64,000 nt of DNA from Halomarina pelagica (lineage in GTDB: Archaea > Halobacteriota > Halobacteria > Halobacteriales > Haloarculaceae). The position numbers and the translations under genes were made by a program. Positions 16,679 through 24,828 of the stretch are shown one piece after another (within the stretch, counting starts at the first letter, position 1; every line of letters begins with the position of its first letter). The stretch spans positions 310,001 through 374,000 of the forward strand of contig NZ_CP100454.1 of assembly GCF_024228315.1 (NCBI RefSeq). The letters run 5' to 3'. The notes beneath the pieces are model-generated. The model made no database searches. It was given only the letters and a program-made list of their open reading frames with translations, and was not told the origin of the DNA.

Positions 16679-17431
16679 TTGGAGTCCGATGATAGGGAGA
16701 AGACAAGAATGAAATGGGAACTTAGAGAGATTGAATGGGATGCAGTGGCGGGAATCCTAGCTGCGCTTCTCGCACTGATTCTCCATTTTCTACATATTGT
16801 GGATGAGGGTGTACTTTTGATGATCACGCTCGTTCTAATGGCCCTCCTCTTTCTCCGTGATCTTCGGTTAGAATCGGACACGGAACAGATCACTGAATCA
16901 GTGACGCATACCGAACGTACTGTCGACGAAATTCGGTCTGCGATAAATCCATCCGACCTCGAACTGATCGGCCCCGGTGCGCTCAGACAACGAAGCAAAC
17001 GCTTTTGTCAGCATGCCCGGGGCGATATGATCTGGTTCAACGTCTGTTTGCTCATGTTCGTGCCGCAGGACCTTTTCGATTCACTACTTCGGCCGGCAAT
17101 CGAAAACCCGAACGTCACGTCAATACAATTCATCCTCGACGAGAGTGAGAAGGAACGCTGGCGAACGGAGGTTAAACCCAAAGTGGAAAATTGTAAGCGT
17201 AGTCAAACCGTGCGTGAACCGATCTGGCGTGAGTTAGACGAGAACGTCTCGTTTATCCTTGGTGAAAAGGAAAACGAGAGGACAGATGCCCTGTTGAGTT
17301 TCTGGGGCGAACCGTTCATGGCACGGACGACGAGGGACGTCCCTCGGTATATCATCTACGTCACGGACGAATCCGAGTTAATTCCACAGTTGCAGGATAT
17401 CGAACGCGAACACAGGTTGCGGCGGTCTTGA
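16679..17431 (+). CDS. Two-helix membrane protein with a cytoplasmic domain, unknown
   Basis: A 250-residue protein (an internal ATG at 16709 gives 240). Residues about 22-60 form two membrane helices (VAGILAALLALILHFLHIV; VLLMITLVLMALLFL). A short heptad-like segment (TEQITESVTHTERTVDEIRSAI) links to a soluble domain of about 150 residues with alternating strands and helices. The soluble part faintly recalls phospholipase D-like domains but lacks an HxKxxxxD motif. It has no clear partner gene and its base composition is AT-richer than the genes around it. Confidence 0.6.
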   Translation: MESDDREKTRMKWELREIEWDAVAGILAALLALILHFLHIVDEGVLLMITLVLMALLFLRDLRLESDTEQITESVTHTERTVDEIRSAINPSDLELIGPGALRQRSKRFCQHARGDMIWFNVCLLMFVPQDLFDSLLRPAIENPNVTSIQFILDESEKERWRTEVKPKVENCKRSQTVREPIWRELDENVSFILGEKENERTDALLSFWGEPFMARTTRDVPRYIIYVTDESELIPQLQDIEREHRLRRS

Positions 17432-17544
17432 GCGGTATATTTTTGGCCACGTTTCTCCACCAATAGAATACGGCGATACAGCTCCATCGCGTATTATATC
17501 GATGAATATGCGATTGAGCAGCCGTTCGCACCCACTACGATACA

Positions 17545-17853
17545 ATGAGACTGTCAAAATTACCCGCCTATCTCGAAAGTGAGTTCGAGTATCCCGTAGA
17601 CCACGAAACGGTACTCAATCAGATTGGAGATGCAACGGTTGATGCTCCCGATGACACTGACTCCGAGACGATCAATGAAGTACTCGCCTACGACAACGAT
17701 GAGATATACGAGACCCCCGATGATCTCTTAGAGTCGATCGTTGGGAATTTGGATGACAACTACATCGGACGCAAGTACTACGACGATCGTGGCCCGAATA
17801 TCGAGGGAGGGGATGGAGAGTATCCCCACGACGAACGCGACCAGTCGTTCTAA
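17545..17853 (+). CDS. DUF5789-type small acidic protein
   Basis: A 102-residue very acidic protein (MRLSKLPAYLESEFEYPVDHETVLNQIG... ESIVGNLDDNYIGRKYYDDRG). It belongs to a haloarchaeal family I recall as DUF5789. A paralog lies at 30384-30674 and shares the pattern GNLD-x3-GRK-YDDR. These proteins are small and soluble, with no catalytic motif; a nucleic-acid or regulatory role is possible but unproven. Confidence 0.8.
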   Translation: MRLSKLPAYLESEFEYPVDHETVLNQIGDATVDAPDDTDSETINEVLAYDNDEIYETPDDLLESIVGNLDDNYIGRKYYDDRGPNIEGGDGEYPHDERDQSF

Positions 17854-17945
17854 AGACGAGGAGTAGGTAGCCGACTCGAAGAATGGTGTCCGGTGTGACT
17901 TCCGGCCAGATATCGATCGTGCTTTCGAAGCTTACCCGTACTTGA

Positions 17946-18818
17946 TCACCAAAACTTAATATCGCGTTTTACTGCTTCCCGTTTCATCTCCTGAATCTCT
18001 TCGGTGATCGGAATGTCTTTTGGGCAGACCTCGGTACAGGAAAACTGGGTGTGACACTGCCAGACGCCGTGTTCTTCAGAGAGGAGATCGAGCCGGTGGT
18101 CTTGTGCTTGCTCACCTTCTCGTTCGTCGAAGTAAAATCGGAATCCTTTGACGATAGCTGCAGGGCCGATGTACTGGTCATCGGTTTGGGACGGATTACA
18201 CGATGACGTACAACACCCACATTGAATACATCGTGATGCGATTTTTATTTTCTCACGGTTTTCGGGAGACTGTCGCTGCTCTTCGAGTTCGCCATCGGGG
18301 AGTTCGTCGGGTTGGAAGTACGGTTCGATGGACTCCATCCGTTCGAAGAAGTGGTCCATATCGACCACGAGATCCTTGATAACGGGTTCGTGAGGGAGCG
18401 GTTCGACCTGGACGGGGCTATCCAAGTCGGATATCTGCGTCTGACAGCCGAGCCGCTGGCTACCATTGATGAAGAAGCCATCGCTCCCACACACCGCCAT
18501 CCGGCATGAGTGTCTGAAGGTAAGACTCGAATCGAAGTGATCACGAGCATAGATAAGTGCATCGAGGACGGTCATGCCCTTCTCGAGAGGGACGTGAAAG
18601 TCATCGTATCGAGGCTCCTGTTTCTCTTCGACCTCAGGATCGTACCGGAACACCTTCAGGTGAACCGTCTGCTCATTGGAGCCAGACTGGTCTTCTACAG
18701 CTGCCTGTTCCTCACGTTCGACTACCCGCTCGTATTTCTTTTCGAGCCGTCGTTGCTGTGGCGACGATCCAGTATCGGACTCAGATTCCGGGTCGGAGGA
18801 GGTCTGTGGTGAGCTCAT
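17946..18818 (-). CDS. Succinate dehydrogenase/fumarate reductase-type iron-sulfur subunit, orphan
   Basis: A 290-residue SdhB homologue. The 2Fe-2S domain has HSCRMAVCGSDGFFINGSQRLGC; the helical domain has CIQCGCCTSSCNP and WQCHTQFSCTEVCPKDI. Together these give ligands for the 2Fe-2S, 4Fe-4S and 3Fe-4S clusters. About 60 extra acidic residues precede the usual start. No flavoprotein (SdhA) or anchor subunits lie nearby, so it is not a normal complex II operon. It may serve another dehydrogenase, or work with the HdrD-like protein at 32.6 kb in a TfrB- or HdrB-like way (inference). Confidence 0.92.
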   Translation of the reverse strand: MSSPQTSSDPESESDTGSSPQQRRLEKKYERVVEREEQAAVEDQSGSNEQTVHLKVFRYDPEVEEKQEPRYDDFHVPLEKGMTVLDALIYARDHFDSSLTFRHSCRMAVCGSDGFFINGSQRLGCQTQISDLDSPVQVEPLPHEPVIKDLVVDMDHFFERMESIEPYFQPDELPDGELEEQRQSPENREKIKIASRCIQCGCCTSSCNPSQTDDQYIGPAAIVKGFRFYFDEREGEQAQDHRLDLLSEEHGVWQCHTQFSCTEVCPKDIPITEEIQEMKREAVKRDIKFW

Positions 18819-19110
18819 TTGTGTTGTGGCAGATATGCGGTCAAGCCTAATGTGGATATCCTTCTCAATGCTGATCTGTGAGAGTTGCTAACGGAGCGAC
18901 CATTCAAATAGCTGACCCCACGAAGGGGAACCTTGCAGGCAATTCCCTAGGAACCTCGATGATCCACAAGTTGTGAAGGGCCGAGCACGTGCAGAATACA
19001 TATGCCAGCTCCAGCCATACTACTATACACGTTGCCTGCTCCCCACGATACCGACTATCGGCGTTGGCGATGGCCTGCATTATGGAAGTAGATGGTGTCG
19101 AAGGGTGAGA

Positions 19111-19129
19111 TAAGGTGAGCCTCACCCAA
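19111..19129. promoter_or_regulatory. DtxR/IdeR iron-box-like palindrome upstream of trpS
   Basis: TAAGGTGAGCCTCACCCAA has perfect GGTGAG/CTCACC arms around one base and matches 14-15 of 19 positions of the bacterial DtxR iron box. It ends 73 bp before the trpS start. A DtxR-type regulator is encoded at 3379-3876. Apart from this, the 380 bp between 18819 and 19202 hold nothing I can support. Confidence 0.4.
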
Positions 19130-19202
19130 ACGGCCAGATCAGGTCGCCCACTAACGTTCTCGTACGTGCCGCCAGATATTCCTACGATACGCACAATCAA
19201 CG

Positions 19203-20384
19203 ATGACCGAAGAAGAAAACTTCACCGTTACACCATACGCTGTTGAGGGAGCCATTGATTATGAGAAGCTCCTTGCTGAATTTGGAGCTGACAAGCTTAC
19301 TGACGAGCAGATTGCAACATTCCCTGATCCAATCCATCCATTAGTCCGGCGGAACGTCTTTTACGCAGAACGCGACGTTGATCGATTTCTTGAGGCTGCA
19401 AATACGGGGAGACCCCATTCAATCGTCACGGGGCGTGGTCCGTCTGGACCGATGCACATTGGCCACGTTTTCCCGTTCTACTTTGCAAAGTATCTACAGG
19501 AGCAAACAAACGCCCTGGTGTACATCCCGATATCTGATGATGAAAAATATCTCCTCAAAGAGATGTCTCTCAAAGCGATCGACAGGCATACTCGGGACAA
19601 TTTACTGGATTTACTAGCCGTTGGATTCGACCCTGATCGGACGCGCATTATCGTGGATACAGCCGATGCAAACGTAGTGTATCCCCTTGCAACCGCCTTT
19701 GCGAAGGAAGTGACACAATCGACAGTTGACGCAACGTACGGGACGCCAGCAAACATCGGGATTTCCTTCTACCCCGCTGTACAGGCGACGCATCTTCTTC
19801 TCCCGCAACTCGTTGAAGGCCGACACCCGACGCTCGTTCCAATCGCAATTGACCAGGACCCCCATGTTCGGGTATGTCGCGATATTGCGAGTAAACAGCG
19901 GTACAATGTCGAAAAACCAGGTGCGTTACTCTCGAAATTCCTCCCGAGTCTTGGAGGGCCAGGCAAAATGAGTTCCTCGGACGATGTCCCCAGTATTCTT
20001 CTCTCCGACGATCGAGAGACAGTGTTCAAGAAGATTCGTCGGTACGCCTATTCTGGCGGTCAGTCAAACATCGAAGCGCACCGAGAACAGGGTGGAAATC
20101 CTACGATAGACGTCTCGTATCAATTCTTGGCGTACTTTTTCGAAGAGAATGATGAACGACTGGAACGACTTGCTCGTGAGTATCGCGATGGATCATTACT
20201 GAGCGGCGAACTCAAGGAGATAGCAGCGACACAGATTGCAGATTTTCTCGAGAATCATCAAGGACGGCGGTCACAGTTGGGCTCACTCGCGAACGAATTA
20301 GCACCGTACCGATTGAATAGCGATGAGCGTACCCGAGCCCGAGAACGAGTCGGATATCCGGATGATGCATTGAGTCAGTGGTAA
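19203..20384 (+). CDS. trpS: Tryptophanyl-tRNA synthetase
   Basis: A 393-residue class Ic aminoacyl-tRNA synthetase that charges tRNA-Trp. The class I signatures are GPSGPMHIGHVFPF (HIGH) near residue 85 and GKMSSSDD (KMSKS) near residue 258. The archaeal/eukaryal-type catalytic core (DDEKYL, FYPAVQATHLL, IAIDQDPHVRVCRDIA) lies between. Haloarchaeal genomes commonly carry two TrpRS genes. One in this accessory context is likely the additional copy, for example one active under special redox or metal conditions (inference). An iron-box-like palindrome lies 73 bp upstream. Confidence 0.93.
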   Translation: MTEEENFTVTPYAVEGAIDYEKLLAEFGADKLTDEQIATFPDPIHPLVRRNVFYAERDVDRFLEAANTGRPHSIVTGRGPSGPMHIGHVFPFYFAKYLQEQTNALVYIPISDDEKYLLKEMSLKAIDRHTRDNLLDLLAVGFDPDRTRIIVDTADANVVYPLATAFAKEVTQSTVDATYGTPANIGISFYPAVQATHLLLPQLVEGRHPTLVPIAIDQDPHVRVCRDIASKQRYNVEKPGALLSKFLPSLGGPGKMSSSDDVPSILLSDDRETVFKKIRRYAYSGGQSNIEAHREQGGNPTIDVSYQFLAYFFEENDERLERLAREYRDGSLLSGELKEIAATQIADFLENHQGRRSQLGSLANELAPYRLNSDERTRARERVGYPDDALSQW

Positions 20385-20459
20385 TCGTCTCCGTGAAAAC
20401 CGATCAAAAAGTTAGTGTGACCTGATGAATAGCGGAGATGTAGGGATTCGACGAGGACC

Positions 20460-20909
20460 CTATTCTTCCACTTCTGTCTTTATCACAACCGTCGGTCGAG
20501 TCGTCAGTCGAAGCACACGGTCAGTGACGCTTCCCAGGAGAGCACGGTATTCTGCAGGCCGGTGTTTCGTTCCGAGCACGACCATATCGATGTTTTTTCG
20601 ATCACCATAATCGAGGATTGCTTCAACCGGGTCGCCGTGCTCGATTGCTTTGATAATCTCGACTTCGGCATCCTTTGCAGTCGACCGGACGTGTTCAACC
20701 GATTCTTCACCGAGTTCTTTTAATCCGTGTTCCGGTCCTTCTGCTTCATCCACGTACTCGTCTCCGCTGTAGGCCGTATAGATGCCCTCATCGACGACAA
20801 AGAGTACGTGCAGGGTGGCAGAGTGCTCCTGTGCCAGGTCGATCGCGTGGGATTCAGCGTTCTGTGATGAGACGGTGCCATCAGTAGCGAGCAGAATTTG
20901 GTCGTACAT
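20460..20909 (-). CDS. Universal stress protein (UspA family)
   Basis: A 149-residue single Usp domain: MYDQILLATDGTVSSQNA at the start, then MVVLGTKHRPAEYRALLGSVTDRVLRLTTRPTVVI at the end. In ATP-binding Usps the loop reads G-x2-G-x9-G-S; here the second Gly is replaced (GTKHR...LGS), so nucleotide binding is uncertain. It stands alone between trpS and a TnpB element. Confidence 0.9.
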   Translation of the reverse strand: MYDQILLATDGTVSSQNAESHAIDLAQEHSATLHVLFVVDEGIYTAYSGDEYVDEAEGPEHGLKELGEESVEHVRSTAKDAEVEIIKAIEHGDPVEAILDYGDRKNIDMVVLGTKHRPAEYRALLGSVTDRVLRLTTRPTVVIKTEVEE

Positions 20910-21006
20910 TCGCTCGAGAGTTTATCCCAGTACAAAATAAGGTTACTCCACGATTCCAATATATCGCAGAAATTTTTGGTAGGATAATGTTCTTAGCAGA
21001 AAATAG

Positions 21007-21068
21007 GCGCTAAGCCCCCTTCCTCAGCGAGCGACCAACGGGAGCGAGCAGGGAGGGGATACAGCGCC
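21007..21068. other. Long imperfect hairpin in front of the TnpB element
   Basis: Nested stems GGCGCT/AGCGCC and CCCCTTCCT/AGGGAGGGG enclose a GC-rich centre with AGCGAGCG and GGGAGCGAGC. Its layout resembles the right-end omega-RNA fold of the tnpB gene downstream (AAGCCC... GAGCGAG... stem closing). It could be the left-end palindrome of the element or the surviving right end of an older copy. Confidence 0.4.
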
Positions 21069-21158
21069 GCACAGTTCTCATACACGTTCGACACTCGGCC
21101 CACAGGCCAACGTCTCAACCAAATCATTATACGCGTAGCGTGCATAGCGTGCATTACG

Positions 21159-21278
21159 GTGAAGCGAAAGACAATCACTATTCGGGAAGACCAAGACGAG
21201 TGGATTGAGGACCAACACCTCAATCTCTCGTCATTCGTCCGAGAACAATTGGACGAACTAATCGAGGAGCGAGAGTAA
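21159..21278 (+). CDS. Tiny ribbon-helix-helix-like protein encoded with tnpB
   Basis: A 39-residue frame starting GTG: MKRKTITIREDQDEWI, then NLSSFVREQLDELIEERE. The first part could form the DNA-contacting strand and the rest the two helices of an RHH/CopG fold. It ends 3 bp before the tnpB ATG, so it is very likely co-transcribed. I recall similar tiny frames before TnpB in haloarchaeal IS1341-type elements, possibly acting as autorepressors. Upstream the repeat GCGTGCATAGCGTGCAT (around 21138-21154) could be its operator. Confidence 0.6.
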   Translation: MKRKTITIREDQDEWIEDQHLNLSSFVREQLDELIEERE

Positions 21279-21281
21279 CGG

Positions 21282-22523
21282 ATGTACTACGCCTACAAAT
21301 ACCGTCTTAAACCGTCTGACGCCCACCGCGAGGAGTTGGACCGCTACCGAGACATTTGTAGGCAACTCTACAATCACGCACTCTACCGCCTCAACGAGTA
21401 CCAAGACGAACACGGTGAACTGCCGTCCATGACCGCCCTACGGTCGGAACTCCCCGACCTCAAGACGTGGTGGGACGGCCTCTCCGACGTGTACTCGAAG
21501 GTTCTCCAAACCGTCGTGGAGCGTCTGTTCAACAACCTCAAAGGACTCTCGGCGCTCAAGGAGAACGGCTACGGCGTCGGCCAACTCAAGTGGAAGCCGC
21601 CACGGGAGTTCCGCAGTTTCACGTACAGTCAGTCCGGCTTCAAGCTCGACAAGAAGGGCGGTCAGACTGTCCTGTCACTCTCGAAACTCGCGGATATACC
21701 GATTCAGCTTCACCGTTCCATCCCCGACGACGCCACCGTGAAACAGGTCACGGTCAAGAAGGAACCGACGGGCGAGTGGTTCGCCACCTTCGGCGTCGAG
21801 ATGGACCGTGAACCACCGACGAAACCCGAGAACCCCGAGCGGTGCGTCGGTATCGACGTGGGGATTCTCAAGTACGCCCACGACACCGACGGCACGGCGG
21901 TCGGGTCGCTCGACCTCTCGGACGAACGGGAGCGGCTGGAACGTGAACAGCGGTCCCTCTCACGGAAGCAACACGGGTCGAACAACTACGAGACGCAACG
22001 GCGTCGAGTCGCGGAGTGTCACGCCAACCTCCGACGGAACCGCCGCGACTTCTTGCACAAACTCTCGAACTACTACGCTCGGGAATACGACCTCGTGGCG
22101 GTCGAAGACCTGAATGTGAAGGGGATGATGGAGTCGCCGTCGAACAGCCGCAACACGGCGTCTGCCGCATGGCGAACGTTCCTCTCGTTGCTCGAATACA
22201 AGTGCGAGCGTGAAGGAACGCACTTCGTTGCGGTCAACCCGAGAGGGACGACCAAGGAGTGCGCGTCGTGCGGCGTTTCGACGGACAAACCGCTGTGGGT
22301 CCGTGAACACTCCTGTCCCGCCTGCGGGTTCGAGGCGGACAGGGACGCGAACGCGGCATGGAACATCCTTTCTCGCGGCCTCGAAGACGTAGGAGTGGGA
22401 TACTCCGAATCAACGCCTGTGGAGACTGCGCTCCCTGTGGATACGTCCGTATCTGCAAAGCGCGTCGTGGAAGCAGGAAGCCCTACCTTCAAGGAGCGAA
22501 CGGCGTCAGCCGTGAGCGAGTAG
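21282..22523 (+). CDS. tnpB: TnpB RNA-guided endonuclease, catalytic triad intact
   Basis: A 413-residue TnpB. The RuvC-like residues are D192 (GIDVG), E275 (VAVEDLNV) and the Asp pair D353/D355 (ADRDANAAWN). The zinc finger has CASC (327-330) and CPAC (345-348). The N-terminal helix-turn-helix-like/wedge region (YKYRLKPSDAHREELDRYRDICRQLYNHALY) is complete. TnpB cuts DNA guided by an omega RNA made from the transposon right end, here overlapping the 3-prime end of the gene. All key residues are present, so it should be active. Confidence 0.93.
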   Translation: MYYAYKYRLKPSDAHREELDRYRDICRQLYNHALYRLNEYQDEHGELPSMTALRSELPDLKTWWDGLSDVYSKVLQTVVERLFNNLKGLSALKENGYGVGQLKWKPPREFRSFTYSQSGFKLDKKGGQTVLSLSKLADIPIQLHRSIPDDATVKQVTVKKEPTGEWFATFGVEMDREPPTKPENPERCVGIDVGILKYAHDTDGTAVGSLDLSDERERLEREQRSLSRKQHGSNNYETQRRRVAECHANLRRNRRDFLHKLSNYYAREYDLVAVEDLNVKGMMESPSNSRNTASAAWRTFLSLLEYKCEREGTHFVAVNPRGTTKECASCGVSTDKPLWVREHSCPACGFEADRDANAAWNILSRGLEDVGVGYSESTPVETALPVDTSVSAKRVVEAGSPTFKERTASAVSE

Positions 22524-22538
22524 AGTAGGGTAGTTCAC
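22481..22538 (+). ncRNA. Candidate omega RNA 3-prime scaffold at the tnpB end
   Basis: Stem CCCTAC/GTAGGG encloses the hairpin ACGGC-GTCA-GCCGT, overlapping the last codons of tnpB and running past its stop. The element seems to end at TTCAC (22538), so the guide would start at about 22539. Sense-overlapping transcripts (sotRNAs) from this region of IS1341 elements have been described in Halobacterium. Confidence 0.5.
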
Positions 22539-22553
22539 TAGCGCTCAAACTCT

Positions 22554-23780
22554 CTAGGCCATCCTGCCCTGGACGATGAGGTAGCCACCGATACCGACTG
22601 CGAGAGCCGCGAAGACTGCCAACACGGCGAAGAGCGCGGCGGTGTTGGCGTAGGTCAGCACGGCCCCCGCGACCGCCGCGCCGAGTGCGCCCACGCCGAA
22701 CGTCCCGAGATACGTGTAGCCGAATGAGAGCCCATGGACGTCGGACGGAGCGTACTTCGCGATGATCGCCTGGTTGATGGGTGCTTCCATGTAGACGAAG
22801 AAACCGAGCAAGGCACAGACGACGAGCAGGGGGGCGAGCCCAGCGTTCACGGCGGGTACGAACGCGAGCGAGATGAGGACGAGGACGGCGAAGGTGCCGA
22901 CGAGCGCGTACTCCGTGGTAACGCGGTCGCTCAGCTTTCCGCCGACGTATTGGCCCACACCCCCGAGCATCAACAGTCCGGCGTAAACGTACTGGCTCGG
23001 CAGGAAGGACTCGCCCGCGATCGAGACGGGCTCGAACAGCGGCACGCTCGCGAGGATGTCTGGCAGGAAGGTGAACACGCCCCGGTAGTACAGCCCATAG
23101 AGCATCGCGATGAGAAAGACGAACGCGAACCCGCCGGTGAACAGGAGCTTCGACTGCGCGAGCAGCTCGGTCGGGCTCGCCGCGCCGCCGTCGGCGACGG
23201 TGGCCTCCTCGCTCGCGTCGACGCCGGCGGTCTCGTCGAACTCGATACGCCAAGAGATGATCGCCGCCAGCAGCGCGGGGACGACCAGAAGCAGCGCGAC
23301 GGTTCGCCAATGAAAGAACGCAAGGAGGATCGCGCCCAAGAAGGGACCCACCGCGACGCCGAGGTTCCCGGCCAGCCCGTGGTACGCGAAGGCCGTGCCC
23401 CGCTCTTTCGCCCCGCGGCTGATGAGCGAGAGCCCAGCGGGGTGATAGACGCTCGCGGCCAACCCCCAGAGCAGCAGGCCGAACGAGAGGACGACGACGT
23501 TCGGCGCGATACTCAGGAGGACGAAACCCCCACCCATGCCGAGCATCGCTCCGATGATGAGCCGCTTCGAGTCGTATCGATCCGAGAGAATCCCACTCGG
23601 GAGCGCGCCGACGCCGATCAGGGCGAACCCCGCACCGACGATCAGCCCCAGCGTGGCGGCCGTGACGGGAAAGACGCCCAGCCAGAGCGCGACGAAGATC
23701 GGGATGACGAGTTCGTAGGTGTGAAACATCGCGTGTCCGATCATCGTGAACGCGGTGAGCGCCCTGTCGTTGGAGTCCAT
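22554..23780 (-). CDS. Major facilitator superfamily transporter
   Basis: A 408-residue MFS permease with twelve predicted helices. The loop 2-3 region reads GILSDRYDSKRLIIG (motif A form), and helices 4-5 contain YHPAGLSLISRGAKERGTAFAYHGLAGNLGVAVGPFLG, a pattern I associate with the fosmidomycin-resistance/NNP-like branch. The substrate cannot be told. The ATG at 23780 (MDSNDRALTAF) is preferred to 23795. The gene is much GC-richer than the cupin and CGCGG genes next to it, suggesting separate arrival, perhaps with the TnpB element that ends 16 bp beyond its stop. Confidence 0.9.
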   Translation of the reverse strand: MDSNDRALTAFTMIGHAMFHTYELVIPIFVALWLGVFPVTAATLGLIVGAGFALIGVGALPSGILSDRYDSKRLIIGAMLGMGGGFVLLSIAPNVVVLSFGLLLWGLAASVYHPAGLSLISRGAKERGTAFAYHGLAGNLGVAVGPFLGAILLAFFHWRTVALLLVVPALLAAIISWRIEFDETAGVDASEEATVADGGAASPTELLAQSKLLFTGGFAFVFLIAMLYGLYYRGVFTFLPDILASVPLFEPVSIAGESFLPSQYVYAGLLMLGGVGQYVGGKLSDRVTTEYALVGTFAVLVLISLAFVPAVNAGLAPLLVVCALLGFFVYMEAPINQAIIAKYAPSDVHGLSFGYTYLGTFGVGALGAAVAGAVLTYANTAALFAVLAVFAALAVGIGGYLIVQGRMA

Positions 23781-23831
23781 GGTGTTAGTTAACAAGTTAT
23801 ATTATCGAACAGCTTTTTCGGTGTCGGAGCG

Positions 23832-24088
23832 CTGTTCAGATAAGCGGATGTCGCGTGATCAACCGCTGCGAGTGGAATGGGAGGCCCGACGACGGATGAC
23901 GACGTCTAATACAGCAGGAACGCAGTAAGCAGGACGAGATTGTCTCTCATCTCGCTTACCGTGCGTACGACTACGTGAGTCGCCCGTACGTCGACGAAGG
24001 CTGCAGTGAGTGGCCCAATCGAGACGACAAGAGGTGATCGAGGCGGTCTTAGTCAATTATTCGTCCAGTAAGCCACTTATCTGAGCAG
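23832..24088. mobile_element. MITE-like segment bounded by 16-bp inverted repeats
   Basis: The left arm CTGTTCAGATAAGCGG (23832-23847) and the right arm CCACTTATCTGAGCAG (24073-24088) are complementary at 14 of 16 positions. The 257-bp interior has one protein-like stretch (IVSHLAYRAYDYVSRPYVDE) without a good start, probably a gene fragment. No target duplication was seen. It fills most of the 353-bp gap between the MFS and cupin genes. Confidence 0.4.
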
Positions 24089-24133
24089 TTCCCAGAGTAG
24101 ATACCCTAACCATTTTCTGGAGTTCCTCTTCGT

Positions 24134-24436
24134 TCACTCGACCTTCTTCGAGAGAACGATTAACGCCATACTGTCCGTCTTGGCAGACGACGTGATATCG
24201 TGTGCTCCGTCGAAATGAACGACATCGCCTGCTTCAAGCTGATGTGATTCCTCATCGAGTTGTAACGAGATCTCGCCCGAGATAAGGTAGAGAATCACGT
24301 GGCGATTGGGATGATCGTGTGTCTCCGCACGCTCGCCAGCAGAGAGCGTTAGTCTGAGGGTTTTCGGCTCTTCGGTTGGAAACGCGTTGGCATAGGGTGT
24401 GCCGTCGAGGTCGTCTAATGATTCGATCGTTACCAT
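24134..24436 (-). CDS. Small cupin protein (cupin 2), paralog of 6268-6570
   Basis: A 100-residue cupin starting MVTIESLDDLDGTPYANAF. The first motif is ERAETHDHPNRHVILYLISGEI; the second ends GDVVHFDGAHDITSSA. Layout and length match the cupin at 6268-6570 (same DDL/D start, HP-N-VL-LL-GEI core). The ATG at 24436 follows the CGCGG gene by 65 bp on the same strand, so the two probably share a transcript. Function unknown; metal binding by the His-x-His motif is plausible. Confidence 0.8.
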   Translation of the reverse strand: MVTIESLDDLDGTPYANAFPTEEPKTLRLTLSAGERAETHDHPNRHVILYLISGEISLQLDEESHQLEAGDVVHFDGAHDITSSAKTDSMALIVLSKKVE

Positions 24437-24501
24437 CGTATCAGTGTGCAGTTGGTCTTTCTCATTATCTGTAGTGGGAGCATTCCCTCGGTGGATTGAA
24501 T

Positions 24502-24828
24502 CTACTCGACGTGGACGCGTACGACGTGGCCACCACAACCGCACTGTTCGATATACTCCCAGTGGACTTCCTCATCACTAAACCGCTCGTCCAGCGTGTC
24601 GTACAGGAACCCCTCGGGATGGTCGTGTGCCTCGTGGGTGACGAGATTCACATGGTGACCACTGGCTGTATGTTCGACCGCTTCGATCGCGTGGCGTTTG
24701 AGGAGCGAGAGATCGTCCTCGTATTGTGGTTTTTCGAGGTTTGCCGACCAGGAATTCTCGTGAATTCGATCGGTCACCGGCTCAGTTTCGCCGTGAGCGT
24801 GGTCGTGATCGTGGGAATGACTTGCCAT
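24502..24828 (-). CDS. CGCGG-motif small protein, candidate radical-SAM-modified RiPP
   Basis: A 108-residue protein starting MASHSHDHDHAHGE, a His-rich head. A middle domain (LSLLKRHAIEAVEHTASGHHVNLVTHEAHDHPEG) precedes YIEQCGCGGHVVRVHV, with CGCGG at 96-100. I recall a haloarchaeal family named for this motif and proposed to be ribosomally made and modified by a radical SAM enzyme. No radical SAM gene is in the window, so any maturase must be elsewhere. The alternative is a metal-binding protein using the His head and Cys pair. The ATG at 24828 sits directly before the His-rich head. Confidence 0.65.
   Translation of the reverse strand: MASHSHDHDHAHGETEPVTDRIHENSWSANLEKPQYEDDLSLLKRHAIEAVEHTASGHHVNLVTHEAHDHPEGFLYDTLDERFSDEEVHWEYIEQCGCGGHVVRVHVE

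Larger units (their letters stand above)
21159..22538 (+). mobile_element. IS1341-type (IS200/IS605-related) TnpB element
   Basis: The unit comprises the RHH-like frame, tnpB and a structured right end. No TnpA (Y1) transposase is present, so it depends on one in trans. The left boundary is not certain and could extend to about 21000. The right end carries an outer stem CCCTAC/GTAGGG (22481-22486 and 22525-22530), an inner ACGGC-GTCA-GCCGT hairpin (22500-22513) and a terminal TTCAC (22534-22538). GC content is clearly higher than in trpS and usp upstream. Confidence 0.7.

Noticed and set aside
22734..23792. Long plus-strand frame opposite the MFS gene
   Set aside because: It is the complement of a clear MFS permease; its composition (Glu, Asp and Arg runs) is typical of an antisense shadow in GC-rich haloarchaeal DNA.
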